A stretch of DNA of 64,000 nt from Mesorhizobium tamadayense (lineage in GTDB: Bacteria > Pseudomonadota > Alphaproteobacteria > Rhizobiales > Rhizobiaceae): contig NZ_RQXT01000002.1 in assembly GCF_003863365.1 (NCBI RefSeq), forward strand, positions 124,001 through 188,000. Reading direction: 5' to 3'. The notes beneath the pieces were generated by a model. It made no database searches and was not told the DNA's origin. It saw only the letters and a list, made by a program, of their open reading frames with translations. Made by a program: the position numbers and the translations under genes. Shown here one piece after another: positions 41,202 through 49,587 of this stretch (positions are counted from its first letter, which is position 1; every line of letters begins with the position of its first letter).

Positions 41202-41969
41202 CTATTTGGGTGAGGCTGCCTTAACGGAAGCCAACAGCCTTTGCAGTGTGCGGAGAGTCGAACCGTCCGCCACGCCATCGACGAGTCGCCGCCGGAAATG
41301 CCGCTGAAACGCCGCCACCACGATTTCTGTTTGGCGGTCCAAGACGCCCGATATCTCGACGCCGTAGCCGTAGAGCGCCAGCATCGACTGCAGCGCCTCC
41401 ACGTCGGCACCCGTGTCGCCCGCCTGCAGCGCCGCGCCCTGCCTGATCGGGGTCGCGGGAACAAGATGGCCAATGCCGGCCGCAAAAAGCGCCTTCCAGG
41501 GAAACTTCTCGCCTGGGTCGACCTTGCGTCCCGGCGCCACGTCGGAATGCGCAAGCACCCTTTGCGGCGGAATGGAATGCCGGCCGGTGATCCCCGCGCA
41601 TAAGCCGATCACGGCGTCGATCTGCCGCTTGGGGAAGGCCTTGTAGCCCAGCGAATGCCCCGGATTGACGATTTCGATGCCGACAGAGCAGGAGTTGATG
41701 TCGGTGCGCCCGAACCATGAACTCTTGCCGGCATGCCAGGCGCGGTCGCTCTCGCGCACCATCTGCACGATGCGGCCGTCCTCATGGATAAGATAGTGCG
41801 AGGACACCTCGCTCGCCGGATCGCACAGCCACGCCTCGGCGCCGGCGCCCGTCGCCATGCCGGTATAGTGCAACACGATCATGTCGGGCCTGAGCGTCTC
41901 GCGTCGCGGACTGAAATTAGGCGACACCCTGACTTCGGCATCCGGCTGGTCGGGCAGGAAACCGCTCAT
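41202..41969 (-). CDS. N-acetylmuramoyl-L-alanine amidase with peptidoglycan-binding domain
   Basis: A 255-residue two-domain protein. The amidase_2 (AmpD/AmiD) part covers residues 1-170, with zinc ligands in IVLHYTGM and LAHSDVAPGRKVDPG. A PG_binding_1 domain follows (DTGADVEALQSMLALYGYG). No signal peptide was seen, so it is probably a cytoplasmic AmpD-like recycling enzyme, though the wall-binding domain would suit an exported one. The ATG overlaps the stop of the DnaJ-like gene upstream (ATGA). Confidence 0.9.
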   Translation of the reverse strand: MSGFLPDQPDAEVRVSPNFSPRRETLRPDMIVLHYTGMATGAGAEAWLCDPASEVSSHYLIHEDGRIVQMVRESDRAWHAGKSSWFGRTDINSCSVGIEIVNPGHSLGYKAFPKRQIDAVIGLCAGITGRHSIPPQRVLAHSDVAPGRKVDPGEKFPWKALFAAGIGHLVPATPIRQGAALQAGDTGADVEALQSMLALYGYGVEISGVLDRQTEIVVAAFQRHFRRRLVDGVADGSTLRTLQRLLASVKAASPK

Positions 41970-42685
41970 ACGTGCCTGAGGCCTCGTTCGATCATCTCAT
42001 AGGCTGCATTGATCGCGGCGACCCTTGTCGTGGCGATCTTGATGAATTCCTGCGGCAGGCCGCGTGCGATCAGCCTGTCGGGGTGATTGTCAGAGATCAG
42101 CTTGCGGTAGCGCTTCCTGATCTCCTCGAACGGCTTCCCCCGCTCGATGCCGAGAATAACATAGGGATCGGCGGAGCCGAGATTGACGTGCCGCGACAGG
42201 ATCGCCTGGTAGTGCGCCTCGTCGATCCGAAAAATCTCGGCGATGCGATGCAGGAATTGCCCTTCCCGCTCGTGGATCAGGCCGTCCGCCTTGGCGATAT
42301 GGAATAGCCCGTCAAGTATGTCTTCCAGCATCATGCAGTTCGCATGGCCGGAACCGCAAAGCTGCGCCATGCGCTGGGCATAGGTTTCAAACCCGGCAAC
42401 GTCGCGCTTGGCAAGGTCGTAGAGCCGCGCCACATTGCGCGTTTCACTCGGCGGCACCTCGAAGATTTCCTGGAAGGCACGCACCTCGTCCTGCGTGACG
42501 ATGCCATCGGCCTTGGCCATCTTGGCCGAAAGCGCGATCATCGCCACCGAAAAGGCAACACGCCGGCGCAGGTCCGGGTCGCCGGAGAACACGGTCCGCA
42601 CGGCCTCGACGACATCGCCGACGCCCGAGGACGCCGACGACGAAACACGAGCGATGAAGTCGCCAAGGCGGTCCCAAATCGACAT
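41966..42685 (-). CDS. DjlA-like protein: TerB-like region plus J domain
   Basis: A 239-residue protein with a TerB-like helical domain (residues 40-150; RVAFSVAMIALSAKMAKADG, then DGLIHEREGQFL) and a C-terminal J domain. The J-domain motif is His-Pro-Asp in ISDNHPDRLI, which would stimulate a DnaK ATPase. No transmembrane segment is evident, in contrast to E. coli DjlA. It is cotranscribed with the amidase gene (ATGA overlap), an arrangement I recall as conserved in rhizobia. Confidence 0.9.
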   Translation of the reverse strand: MSIWDRLGDFIARVSSSASSGVGDVVEAVRTVFSGDPDLRRRVAFSVAMIALSAKMAKADGIVTQDEVRAFQEIFEVPPSETRNVARLYDLAKRDVAGFETYAQRMAQLCGSGHANCMMLEDILDGLFHIAKADGLIHEREGQFLHRIAEIFRIDEAHYQAILSRHVNLGSADPYVILGIERGKPFEEIRKRYRKLISDNHPDRLIARGLPQEFIKIATTRVAAINAAYEMIERGLRHV

Positions 42686-42764
42686 GCCGGCTTCTTAGTG
42701 CGAACCGGGCATCGCTATCAAGCCGGGACGATGCCGCAGGTGTTGATGGCAGTCCCACAAAAAG

Positions 42765-42791
42765 GGAAGGCCGGCACGAGGCCGGCCTTCC
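42765..42791 (-). terminator. intrinsic terminator of the small lipoprotein gene
   Basis: GGAAGGCCGGC (42765-42775) pairs perfectly with GCCGGCCTTCC (42781-42791), with a five-base loop. On the minus strand a run of five T follows. It lies 20 bases past the stop of the gene at 42812. Confidence 0.88.
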
Positions 42792-42811
42792 GGATTTCAT
42801 TGGATTGACTT

Positions 42812-43018
42812 CTACTGCGCGGGTGCAGCAGGAGGTGTTGCCGGAGCCGGTTCAGCAGGCTTCGAAGCGTCAGGCGAGGCTGGCTTCATCGGCTGCTCGT
42901 TGGCCGGCGGGTTGGTGCTCTGGGTGGTCGTGTTGTCCGTACCCGTGCCGCTCTCGCTGCAAGCCGCGACCCCCAGCAGGGCGAGCGCCGAAACAGACGC
43001 CAGAATGAGCTTCTTCAT
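42812..43018 (-). CDS. small Pro/Ala-rich lipoprotein
   Basis: A 68-residue protein beginning MKKLILASVSALALLGVAAC. The lipobox LGVAAC places the lipidated Cys at residue 20, with Ser at +2, which favours the outer membrane. The mature part is low-complexity and flexible (Ser, Thr, Pro, Ala, Lys, Glu) with no domain. AAGGAGA lies seven bases before the ATG, and a strong terminator follows the stop, so it is a complete single-gene unit. Function unknown. An inverted repeat (CGTTCAC at 43039, GTGAACG ending at 43058) lies 20 bases upstream of the start. Confidence 0.85.
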   Translation of the reverse strand: MKKLILASVSALALLGVAACSESGTGTDNTTTQSTNPPANEQPMKPASPDASKPAEPAPATPPAAPAQ

Positions 43019-43038
43019 GCTATCTCTCCTTCAGAAAA

Positions 43039-43058
43039 CGTTCACATTTCGGTGAACG
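43039..43058. promoter_or_regulatory. inverted repeat upstream of the small lipoprotein gene
   Basis: CGTTCAC (43039-43045) and GTGAACG (43052-43058) are exact reverse complements, six bases apart. In the lipoprotein transcript it would lie in the 5' leader or over the promoter. It may be an operator; the binding protein is unknown. Confidence 0.5.
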
Positions 43059-43192
43059 GTCGCAGGAGAAATGCATCAAGCGGCTCGCAGGTTTCGTAAC
43101 GTTCCGTTTCCAAATGTAACATCAACTTGCGATTGCCGCGGCCGAAACCGCGAACTAACAGAGCACACGCTCGCACAGATTGGATAAGCAGA

Positions 43193-46100
43193 ATGGCGGA
43201 AGCCGCGGTGAACAAAAAATGGGATTTCTGGATCGACCGTGGAGGCACCTTCACCGACATCATCGGCCGTGACCCGCAAGGGCAATTGCATCCCCGAAAG
43301 CTATTGTCGGAGAACCCCGAGGCCTATGCCGATGCCGCCATCCAGGGCATCCGCGATCTGCTTGGACTGAAAACCGGCGCTGCCGTTCCCGCGGACCGGA
43401 TCGGCGACGTCAAGATGGGGACCACGGTCGCCACCAATGCGCTGCTGGAACGCAAGGGCGACCGGGTGCTCCTGCTCATCACCAAGGGTTTTCGCGACGC
43501 GCTGCGCATCGCCTATCAGGCGCGTCCGGACATTTTTGCCAAGGAAATCGTCCTTCCGGAGCAACTCTACGAGAGGGTTATCGAGATCGACGAGCGCGTC
43601 CGCGCCGACGGTTGCGTCGAGCGGCTACTCGACATCGCCGCCTGCCGCCCTGCGATAGAGCAGGCCAAGGCGGATGGCATCGACGCGGTCGCCATCGTCT
43701 TCATGCATGCCTGGAAACATCCGGACCACGAGAAGGCGGTGGCCAAGGTCTGCCGCAAGATCGGCTTCAGCCAGATCTCGGTCAGCCACGAGGTCTCGCC
43801 GCTCATCAAGCTGGTCGGCCGCGGCGACACCACGGTGGTGGACGCCTATCTGTCGCCGATCCTGTCGCGCTACGTGCAGAGGGTGGCGGGGGAGGTGGGC
43901 GCCGGGCCCCGCCTGATGTTCATGATGTCATCGGGCGGGCTGACCGCAGCCAATATGTTCCAAGGCAAGGACGCGCTGCTGTCCGGCCCGGCCGGCGGCG
44001 TCGTCGGCATGGTCGAGACGGCTAGGCTCGCCGGCTTCGACAAGGTCATCGGCTTCGACATGGGCGGCACCTCGACCGACGTCGCCCACTATGACGGCGA
44101 GTACGAGCGTGCCTTCGACACCGAGGTCGCCGGCGTGCGCATCCGCGCGCCGATGATGCGCATCCACACGGTCGCCGCCGGCGGCGGCTCGATCCTGCAT
44201 TACGAGGCCGGCCGCTTCCGCGTCGGCCCGGACTCCGCCGGCGCCAATCCCGGTCCGGCCGCGTACAGGCGCGGCGGGCCGCTCGCCGTCACCGACGCCA
44301 ATGTCATGCTCGGCAAGCTGCAGCCGGATGTCTTCCCGGCGATCTTCGGTCCCGGCCAGGACCAGCCACTCGATGTCGGCACCGTGCGCCAAAAATTCGC
44401 GGCTTTGGCCGCCGAGATCGGCGATGGTCGATCGCCGGAAGCGGTGGCCGAAGGCTTCGTCACCATCGCCGTCGAAAACATGGCCAACGCCATCAAGAAG
44501 ATTTCGGTGCAGCGCGGTTACGATGTCACCGAATATCTCTTGAACTGCTTCGGCGGCGCCGGCGGCCAGCACGCCTGCCTGGTCGCCGATGCGCTCGGCA
44601 TGGAAGCCGTGCTCATCCACCCCTTCTCCGGCTTGCTTTCGGCCTACGGCATCGGGCTGTCGACGGTTTTTGCCTCGCGCCAGCAGGCGCTGCTGAAACC
44701 GCTCGCCGAAGAGTCCCGCTCGTCGATCGAGGAGCTGATTGCGGCATTGCGCGAAGGCGTCATCGCTGAGCTTGCCGCGCAAGGCATTGCGGAGGCCGCC
44801 GTCGCCTCGAAGCCGGTCCTGCAGATCCGCTATGACGGTACCGACACGGCGCTGCCGGTGAACTTCGAGCATGGCTCGATCTTTCGCGCGAGAAGCGATT
44901 TCGAGACCGCCCATAAGGCACAGTTCGGCTTCGTCTATGAAGATAAGCCGATGATCGTCGAGGCGATCGGCGTCGAAGGCACCGATGTCGGGACCGGCGG
45001 ACGTGAGGAAATTGAATCAAGTCTCGAAGACAAGCCGGCAAACCCTTGGCAGACCCGGAAATTCTTCGCCGACGGCGGCTGGTGTGATGCCGGCATCTTC
45101 CGGCGCGGCGATCTGAAGCCCGGCCACAGGATAGCAGGCCCAGCCCTCGTCATCGAGCCGAACCAGACCATCGTCGTCGAGCCCGGCTGGCAGGCCGAGA
45201 TCACGGCCAGGAATCATGTGCTCCTGCGTCGGATCGAAAAGAAGCGCCGGCAGGCGGCGCTCGGCACCGAAGCCGACCCGGTGATGCTGGAGGTGTTCAA
45301 CAACCTCTTCATGTCGATCGCCGAGCAGATGGGCGTGACGCTGCAGAACACCGCCTATTCGGTCAACATCAAGGAGCGGCTCGACTTTTCCTGCGCGGTG
45401 TTCGACCGTCATGGCGCGCTGGTCGCCAACGCGCCGCACATGCCGGTGCATCTCGGCTCCATGGATCGCTCGGTCGAAACCATCATCCGCTTGAACTCTG
45501 GCGATATCCATCCGGGTGACGTCTTCGCGCTGAATGCGCCTTACAATGGCGGCACGCATTTGCCCGACATCACCGCGGTGACGCCGGTGTTCGACGATGC
45601 GCGCAAGGAAATCCTGTTCTGGGCAGCCTCGCGCGGCCACCATGCCGATGTCGGCGGCACGGCACCCGGCTCAATGACGCCTTTAGCCACCACCGTCGAC
45701 GAGGAAGGTGTGCTGTTCGACAATTTCCGCATCGTGGATCGCGGCCGCTTTCGTGAGGAGGAACTCGAGGCGCTCCTTACCGACCATCCCTACCCTGCCC
45801 GCAATCCCACGCAGAACATCGCCGACCTCAAGGCTCAGATCGCCGCCAACGAAAAGGGCGTGGCAGAATTGCGCAAGATGGTCGCGCATTTCGGCCTCGA
45901 AGTCGTCGAGGCTTATATGGGCCATGTCCAGGACAATGCCGCCGAGAGCGTGCGCCGCGTGCTGGAACGCCTGCCTGACGCTTCGGAATACGAGTATCCC
46001 ACCGACACCGGTCAGGTGATCAAGGTGAAGATCACTGTCGACCGGCAAAAGCACCAGGCGACGGTCGATTTCACCGGCACCTCGCCGGTGATGAAGAACA

Positions 46101-46819
46101 ATTTCAACGCGCCGGAGCCGGTAGCGCGAGCCGCAGTGCTCTATGCCTTCCGCGTCATGGTCGAGGACATGATCCCGATGAACGCCGGATGTCTGCGGCC
46201 GATCAACATCGTCATCCCCGACGGCTGCATGCTGAAGCCGACCTACCCTGCAGCCGTCGTCGCCGGCAATGTCGAGACATCGCAGCATGTCACCAATGCG
46301 CTTTTCGGCGCCATGGGCTCGATGGCCAACGCGCAGGGCACGATGAACAACCTCACCTTCGGCAACAAGCAATACCAGTATTACGAGACGATCTGCTCCG
46401 GCTCGCCGGCCGGCCGGATGAATTCGGGCCGCGCCTTTGCCGGCACCTCCGGCGTCCACACCCACATGACCAATTCGCGGCTTACCGATCCCGAGGTGCT
46501 GGAATTGCGTTTCCCGGTCGTGCTGGAGGACTTCCACATCCGCGAGGGCTCCGGCGGCCAGGGCAAGTGGAAGGCCGGCGACGGCACCAAGCGCACCATC
46601 CGCTTCCTGGAAAGGATGGAATGCGCCATCCTCTCCTCGCATCGCAACCGCCCGCCCCTGGGCCTCAACGGCGGCGGTGACGGCGAGGCGGGAACGACCA
46701 ACGTCAGGCGCAACGACGGGTCGATCGACGTGCTGAAGGCCTGCGACCAGACGACGCTCGATGCCGGCGAGGCCGTCATCGTCGTCACGCCGACGCCCGG
46801 CGGGTTCGGCAAGGCGTAA
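43193..46819 (+). CDS. oplaH: 5-oxoprolinase / hydantoinase A-B fusion
   Basis: A 1208-residue enzyme with hydantoinase A (HyuA-type) in the first 690 residues or so and hydantoinase B in the rest, fused as in eukaryotic and rhizobial 5-oxoprolinase. In the A part [18 protein letters not shown] (residue 10 on) and [13 protein letters not shown] are the actin-like ATP loops. In the B part [26 protein letters not shown]-like and [14 protein letters not shown] are conserved. It would use ATP to open 5-oxoproline to glutamate. The ATG at 43193 gives the standard N-terminus; an earlier in-frame start adds a basic stretch. Confidence 0.9.
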   Translation: MAEAAVNKKWDFWIDRGGTFTDIIGRDPQGQLHPRKLLSENPEAYADAAIQGIRDLLGLKTGAAVPADRIGDVKMGTTVATNALLERKGDRVLLLITKGFRDALRIAYQARPDIFAKEIVLPEQLYERVIEIDERVRADGCVERLLDIAACRPAIEQAKADGIDAVAIVFMHAWKHPDHEKAVAKVCRKIGFSQISVSHEVSPLIKLVGRGDTTVVDAYLSPILSRYVQRVAGEVGAGPRLMFMMSSGGLTAANMFQGKDALLSGPAGGVVGMVETARLAGFDKVIGFDMGGTSTDVAHYDGEYERAFDTEVAGVRIRAPMMRIHTVAAGGGSILHYEAGRFRVGPDSAGANPGPAAYRRGGPLAVTDANVMLGKLQPDVFPAIFGPGQDQPLDVGTVRQKFAALAAEIGDGRSPEAVAEGFVTIAVENMANAIKKISVQRGYDVTEYLLNCFGGAGGQHACLVADALGMEAVLIHPFSGLLSAYGIGLSTVFASRQQALLKPLAEESRSSIEELIAALREGVIAELAAQGIAEAAVASKPVLQIRYDGTDTALPVNFEHGSIFRARSDFETAHKAQFGFVYEDKPMIVEAIGVEGTDVGTGGREEIESSLEDKPANPWQTRKFFADGGWCDAGIFRRGDLKPGHRIAGPALVIEPNQTIVVEPGWQAEITARNHVLLRRIEKKRRQAALGTEADPVMLEVFNNLFMSIAEQMGVTLQNTAYSVNIKERLDFSCAVFDRHGALVANAPHMPVHLGSMDRSVETIIRLNSGDIHPGDVFALNAPYNGGTHLPDITAVTPVFDDARKEILFWAASRGHHADVGGTAPGSMTPLATTVDEEGVLFDNFRIVDRGRFREEELEALLTDHPYPARNPTQNIADLKAQIAANEKGVAELRKMVAHFGLEVVEAYMGHVQDNAAESVRRVLERLPDASEYEYPTDTGQVIKVKITVDRQKHQATVDFTGTSPVMKNNFNAPEPVARAAVLYAFRVMVEDMIPMNAGCLRPINIVIPDGCMLKPTYPAAVVAGNVETSQHVTNALFGAMGSMANAQGTMNNLTFGNKQYQYYETICSGSPAGRMNSGRAFAGTSGVHTHMTNSRLTDPEVLELRFPVVLEDFHIREGSGGQGKWKAGDGTKRTIRFLERMECAILSSHRNRPPLGLNGGGDGEAGTTNVRRNDGSIDVLKACDQTTLDAGEAVIVVTPTPGGFGKA

Positions 46820-46836
46820 GATACTACGTCAACAGC

Positions 46837-46854
46837 CTGTCACCCGCGTGTCAC
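46837..46854 (+). promoter_or_regulatory. PHO box upstream of btaA
   Basis: CTGTCAC at 46837-46843 and GTGTCAC at 46848-46854 are 7-base direct repeats separated by four bases, 49 bases before the btaA ATG. This 7-4-7 spacing and the core TGTCA match the PhoB-binding PHO box. The spacer CCGC is GC-rich instead of AT-rich. Confidence 0.85.
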
Positions 46855-46903
46855 AACGCTGCGCTACCCGCTTGCGCCAAAGCAAACGGGGAATCACCTT
46901 GCC

Positions 46904-48151
46904 ATGTCGGATGTTTCGGGAGAACTCGTTTTTCGGCGCGGCAAGGAAGTTGGAAAAGCGGTCTATCAGAACCGCGCGCTGTCGAAGGACGGCATTTCCG
47001 AGCGGCTTTTCGCCTTCCTGTTCTCCGGCCTTGTCTATCCGCAGATTTGGGAAGACCCGGATGTCGACATGGAGGCCATGCAACTCGGCGCCGGCCATCG
47101 CGTCGTCACGATCGCGTCGGGCGGCTGCAACATTCTGGCCTACCTCACCCGCTCGCCGGCACGGATCGATGCCGTCGACCTCAACACCGCGCACGTCGCG
47201 CTGAACCGCATGAAGCTGGAAGCGGTGCGCCACCTGCCCTCGCAGGGCGACCTGTTCCGTTTCTTCGGCGCCGCGGGCACCAGCCACAATTCGGAAGCCT
47301 ACGACCGCTTCATCGCGCCGCATCTCGATCCGGTCAGCCGACACTACTGGGAGCGCCGCAACTGGCGCGGCCGCCGCCGCATCGCGGTGTTCGATCGCAA
47401 CTTCTATCAGACCGGGCTGCTTGGGCTCTTCATCGCCATGGGCCATCGGGTGGCAAAACTGTTCGGTGTCGATCCGGCCGGCATCATGCAGGCCGAGAAT
47501 ATCGGCGAGCAGCGCCGCTTCTTCGACGAGGAACTGGCGCCGGTCTTCGACAAGAAACTGTTGCGCTGGGCGACGTCGCGCAAGGCCTCGCTGTTCGGTC
47601 TCGGCATCCCGCCGGCGCAGTACGATTCGCTGATCACCTCCGGCGACGGCTCGATGGCGAGCGTCTTGAAGGCGCGGCTGGAAAAGCTCGCCTGCGACTT
47701 TCCGCTGAAGAACAACTATTTCGCCTGGCAGGCCTTTGCCCGCCGCTATCCGGAGCCGGGCGAGGCCGCGCTTCCTGCTTACCTCGAACAGAGCAACTAC
47801 CAGACGATCCGCGGCAACATCGATCGTGTCGCCATCCACCATGCCAACCTGATCAAGTTCCTGGCCGGCAAGGATGCGGGCTCGGTCGACCGCTTCGTAC
47901 TGCTCGACGCGCAAGACTGGATGACCGACGACCTGCTCAACGATTTGTGGACCGAGATCACCCGCACGGCCTCGGTCGGCGCGCGCGTGATCTTCCGCAC
48001 CGCGGCCGAGCCCAGCCTGCTGCCGGGCCGCGTCTCCAATTCCCTGCTGGACCAATGGCACTATGAGACCGAAGCCTCGCGCGAATTCTCGGCCAGGGAC
48101 CGCTCGGCAATCTATGGCGGCTTCCATCTCTATGTGAAGCGCGCCGCATGA
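46904..48151 (+). CDS. btaA: SAM:diacylglycerol 3-amino-3-carboxypropyltransferase BtaA
   Basis: A 415-residue DUF3419 protein. BtaA moves the 3-amino-3-carboxypropyl group of S-adenosylmethionine to diacylglycerol, the first step to the betaine lipid DGTS, which replaces phospholipid when phosphate is scarce. A SAM loop VVTIASGGCNILAYLTRSP is near residue 68; GLVYPQIWEDPDVD and the late FLLDAQDWM-type RFVLLDAQDWMTDDLLND fit the family. The ATG overlaps nothing upstream; its stop overlaps the btaB start (ATGA at 48148-48151). A PHO box precedes it. Confidence 0.93.
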   Translation: MSDVSGELVFRRGKEVGKAVYQNRALSKDGISERLFAFLFSGLVYPQIWEDPDVDMEAMQLGAGHRVVTIASGGCNILAYLTRSPARIDAVDLNTAHVALNRMKLEAVRHLPSQGDLFRFFGAAGTSHNSEAYDRFIAPHLDPVSRHYWERRNWRGRRRIAVFDRNFYQTGLLGLFIAMGHRVAKLFGVDPAGIMQAENIGEQRRFFDEELAPVFDKKLLRWATSRKASLFGLGIPPAQYDSLITSGDGSMASVLKARLEKLACDFPLKNNYFAWQAFARRYPEPGEAALPAYLEQSNYQTIRGNIDRVAIHHANLIKFLAGKDAGSVDRFVLLDAQDWMTDDLLNDLWTEITRTASVGARVIFRTAAEPSLLPGRVSNSLLDQWHYETEASREFSARDRSAIYGGFHLYVKRAA

Positions 48152-48813
48152 GCACTACGGAGCTGCCGGCCAGCCATGCCGAGCTGATGGACGGTGTCTA
48201 TCGCTGGCAGCGCCGCTTTTACGATCTTACCCGCAAATATTACCTGCTCGGCCGCGACCGGCTGATCGCCGGGCTCGACGTGCCGCAAGGCGGCACCGTG
48301 CTCGAGCTCGGCTGCGGCACCGGCCGCAACATCGTGCTTGCCGCACGCCGCTATCCGAACGCCCGCTTCTTCGGCCTCGACATCTCGGCCGAGATGCTGG
48401 AAACGGCAAACGCATCCATCGCCCGTGAAGGTCTCTCGCGCAAGGTCAAACTGGCGCGCGGCGATGCCACCGATTTCGACGCCAAAGCCCTTTTCGGCAC
48501 CGCGCGCTTCGACCGCATCTTCGTATCCTATTCGCTGTCGATGATCCCTGGCTGGGAGAAGACCGTATCGGCGGCGCTCGCCGCGCTTGCGCCCGGCGGC
48601 TCGCTGCATGTAGTCGATTTCGGCCAGCAGGAAGGCCTGCCGCGCTGGTTTCGGGCCTTGCTTCGCGGCTGGCTGCGGAAATTCCATGTCGAGCCGCGTG
48701 CATCATTGCGCGACGTCCTTGAATCGGAATCCGAGCGAACCGGCGCAACCTTCCATTTCAGAACGCTTTATCGCGGCTATGCCTGGCTGGCGGTGATCGA
48801 GATCGCTATTTGA
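48148..48813 (+). CDS. btaB: diacylglycerylhomoserine N-methyltransferase BtaB
   Basis: A 221-residue class I SAM methyltransferase. Motif I LELGCGTGRNIVLAA is at about residues 52-66 and the substrate-side ISAEMLETANASI near 84. BtaB adds three methyl groups to the homoserine head group to finish DGTS. The N-terminal YRWQRRFYDLTRKYYLLGRD is the typical opening of BtaB. Its place, overlapping btaA by four bases, is the strongest evidence. The YSLSMIPGWEK segment is the methyl-acceptor side. Confidence 0.93.
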   Translation: MSTTELPASHAELMDGVYRWQRRFYDLTRKYYLLGRDRLIAGLDVPQGGTVLELGCGTGRNIVLAARRYPNARFFGLDISAEMLETANASIAREGLSRKVKLARGDATDFDAKALFGTARFDRIFVSYSLSMIPGWEKTVSAALAALAPGGSLHVVDFGQQEGLPRWFRALLRGWLRKFHVEPRASLRDVLESESERTGATFHFRTLYRGYAWLAVIEIAI

Positions 48814-48864
48814 ATTTCGCAGTTTGTAGGGCCTGTTACCCTGAGAAGGCGGCAAACACGATCA

Positions 48865-48922
48865 ATAGATTGCACATTGCAATAGACTGCCCATTGCAAA
48901 ATGACCCACCGGGTGGTACATT
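48865..48922 (+). promoter_or_regulatory. higBA promoter and operator region
   Basis: A 17-base imperfect direct repeat (ATAGATTGCACATTGCA at 48865-48881, then ATAGACTGCCCATTGCA at 48882-48898, 15 of 17 matching) abuts a promoter. The -35 TTGCAA is at 48894-48899 and the -10 TACATT at 48917-48922, 17 bases apart. An inverted repeat CCACC-G-GGTGG (48906-48916) lies between them. HigA-type antitoxins repress through such sites. Confidence 0.75.
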
Positions 48923-48943
48923 ATCTCCACTCTGGAAAATGCG

Positions 48944-49240
48944 ATGATCGTCGGATTTAGAGACGGATGGCTGCGGGCCTTCTTCGTTGACGACACCCAC
49001 TCTCGCAATATTCCATTTGATCTCGAAAGCCGCTTGTTCCGCAAGCTCCAGATGATTGACGATGCGACGACCGATCAGGATTTGCGTGTGCCGCCCAGCA
49101 ATCATTTCGAGAAGTTGCGCGGCAATCTCGAAGGTTTGCATTCGATCCGCGTCAACAAGCAATGGCGGCTCGTCTTCCGCTGGGATGGCGGCCGCGGCGA
49201 GGCGTCGGATATCTATCTGGACGGCCACAGCTATAAGTGA
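48944..49240 (+). CDS. higB: HigB-type toxin (RelE superfamily)
   Basis: A 98-residue protein. FRKLQMIDDATTDQDLRVPPSNHFEKLRGNLEGLHSIRVNKQWRLVFRW is the conserved course of HigB/RelE killer proteins, of which the LRVPPSNHFEKL segment is most typical. The Arg/Lys residues in RVNKQWRLVFRW should form the mRNA-interferase site on the ribosome. Gene order is toxin first, antitoxin second, as usual for higBA. The frame is intact and complete. The operon sits just after btaAB. Confidence 0.92.
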   Translation: MIVGFRDGWLRAFFVDDTHSRNIPFDLESRLFRKLQMIDDATTDQDLRVPPSNHFEKLRGNLEGLHSIRVNKQWRLVFRWDGGRGEASDIYLDGHSYK

Positions 49241-49248
49241 GGTGAGAC

Positions 49249-49557
49249 ATGTTGATGACCACGCGCAAGCCCGCAACGGTCGGCGAAATCCTCACGGAAG
49301 AATTCATGCAGCCGCTCGGCCTGACACAGGCCGCTTTGGCTGAGGCAATGGGGGTTCAGCGCAAACATGTGAACGAATTGTGCAACGACCGCCGCAACGT
49401 GACAGCAGCGACCGCGCTCATTTTGGCGCGAGTGTTTGGCAACAGCCCCGATTTCTGGCTGAACGTCCAACGCCGCAGCGATCTTTGGCAAGTCATGAAC
49501 TCGCCTGATGAGCGGGCGCGTGTCAATCGCGCCAAACCCTTGCCGACCGCTGCATAG
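49249..49557 (+). CDS. higA: HigA-type antitoxin (XRE family)
   Basis: A 102-residue helix-turn-helix protein. VGEILTEEFMQPLGLTQAALAEAMG (residues 11-35) and the RKHVNELCNDRRNVTAATAL recognition region are typical of the HigA/VapI family. It should neutralise HigB and repress the operon. It begins eight bases after the higB stop; GAGGTGAGAC precedes the ATG, with an alternative ATG two codons later. Confidence 0.92.
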   Translation: MLMTTRKPATVGEILTEEFMQPLGLTQAALAEAMGVQRKHVNELCNDRRNVTAATALILARVFGNSPDFWLNVQRRSDLWQVMNSPDERARVNRAKPLPTAA

Positions 49558-49587
49558 AAAGAAGTTTGCGGCGATCGACCATCGTAG

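Noticed and set aside
43060..43140. EcfG-type stress promoter (GGAAC ... CGTT) upstream of the small lipoprotein
   Set aside because: GGAAC is present on the minus strand, but no CGTT follows at the right spacing.
44200..46642. Long antisense frames within the 5-oxoprolinase gene
   Set aside because: These mirror the codon structure of a large GC-rich gene. The plus-strand product has clear hydantoinase motifs.
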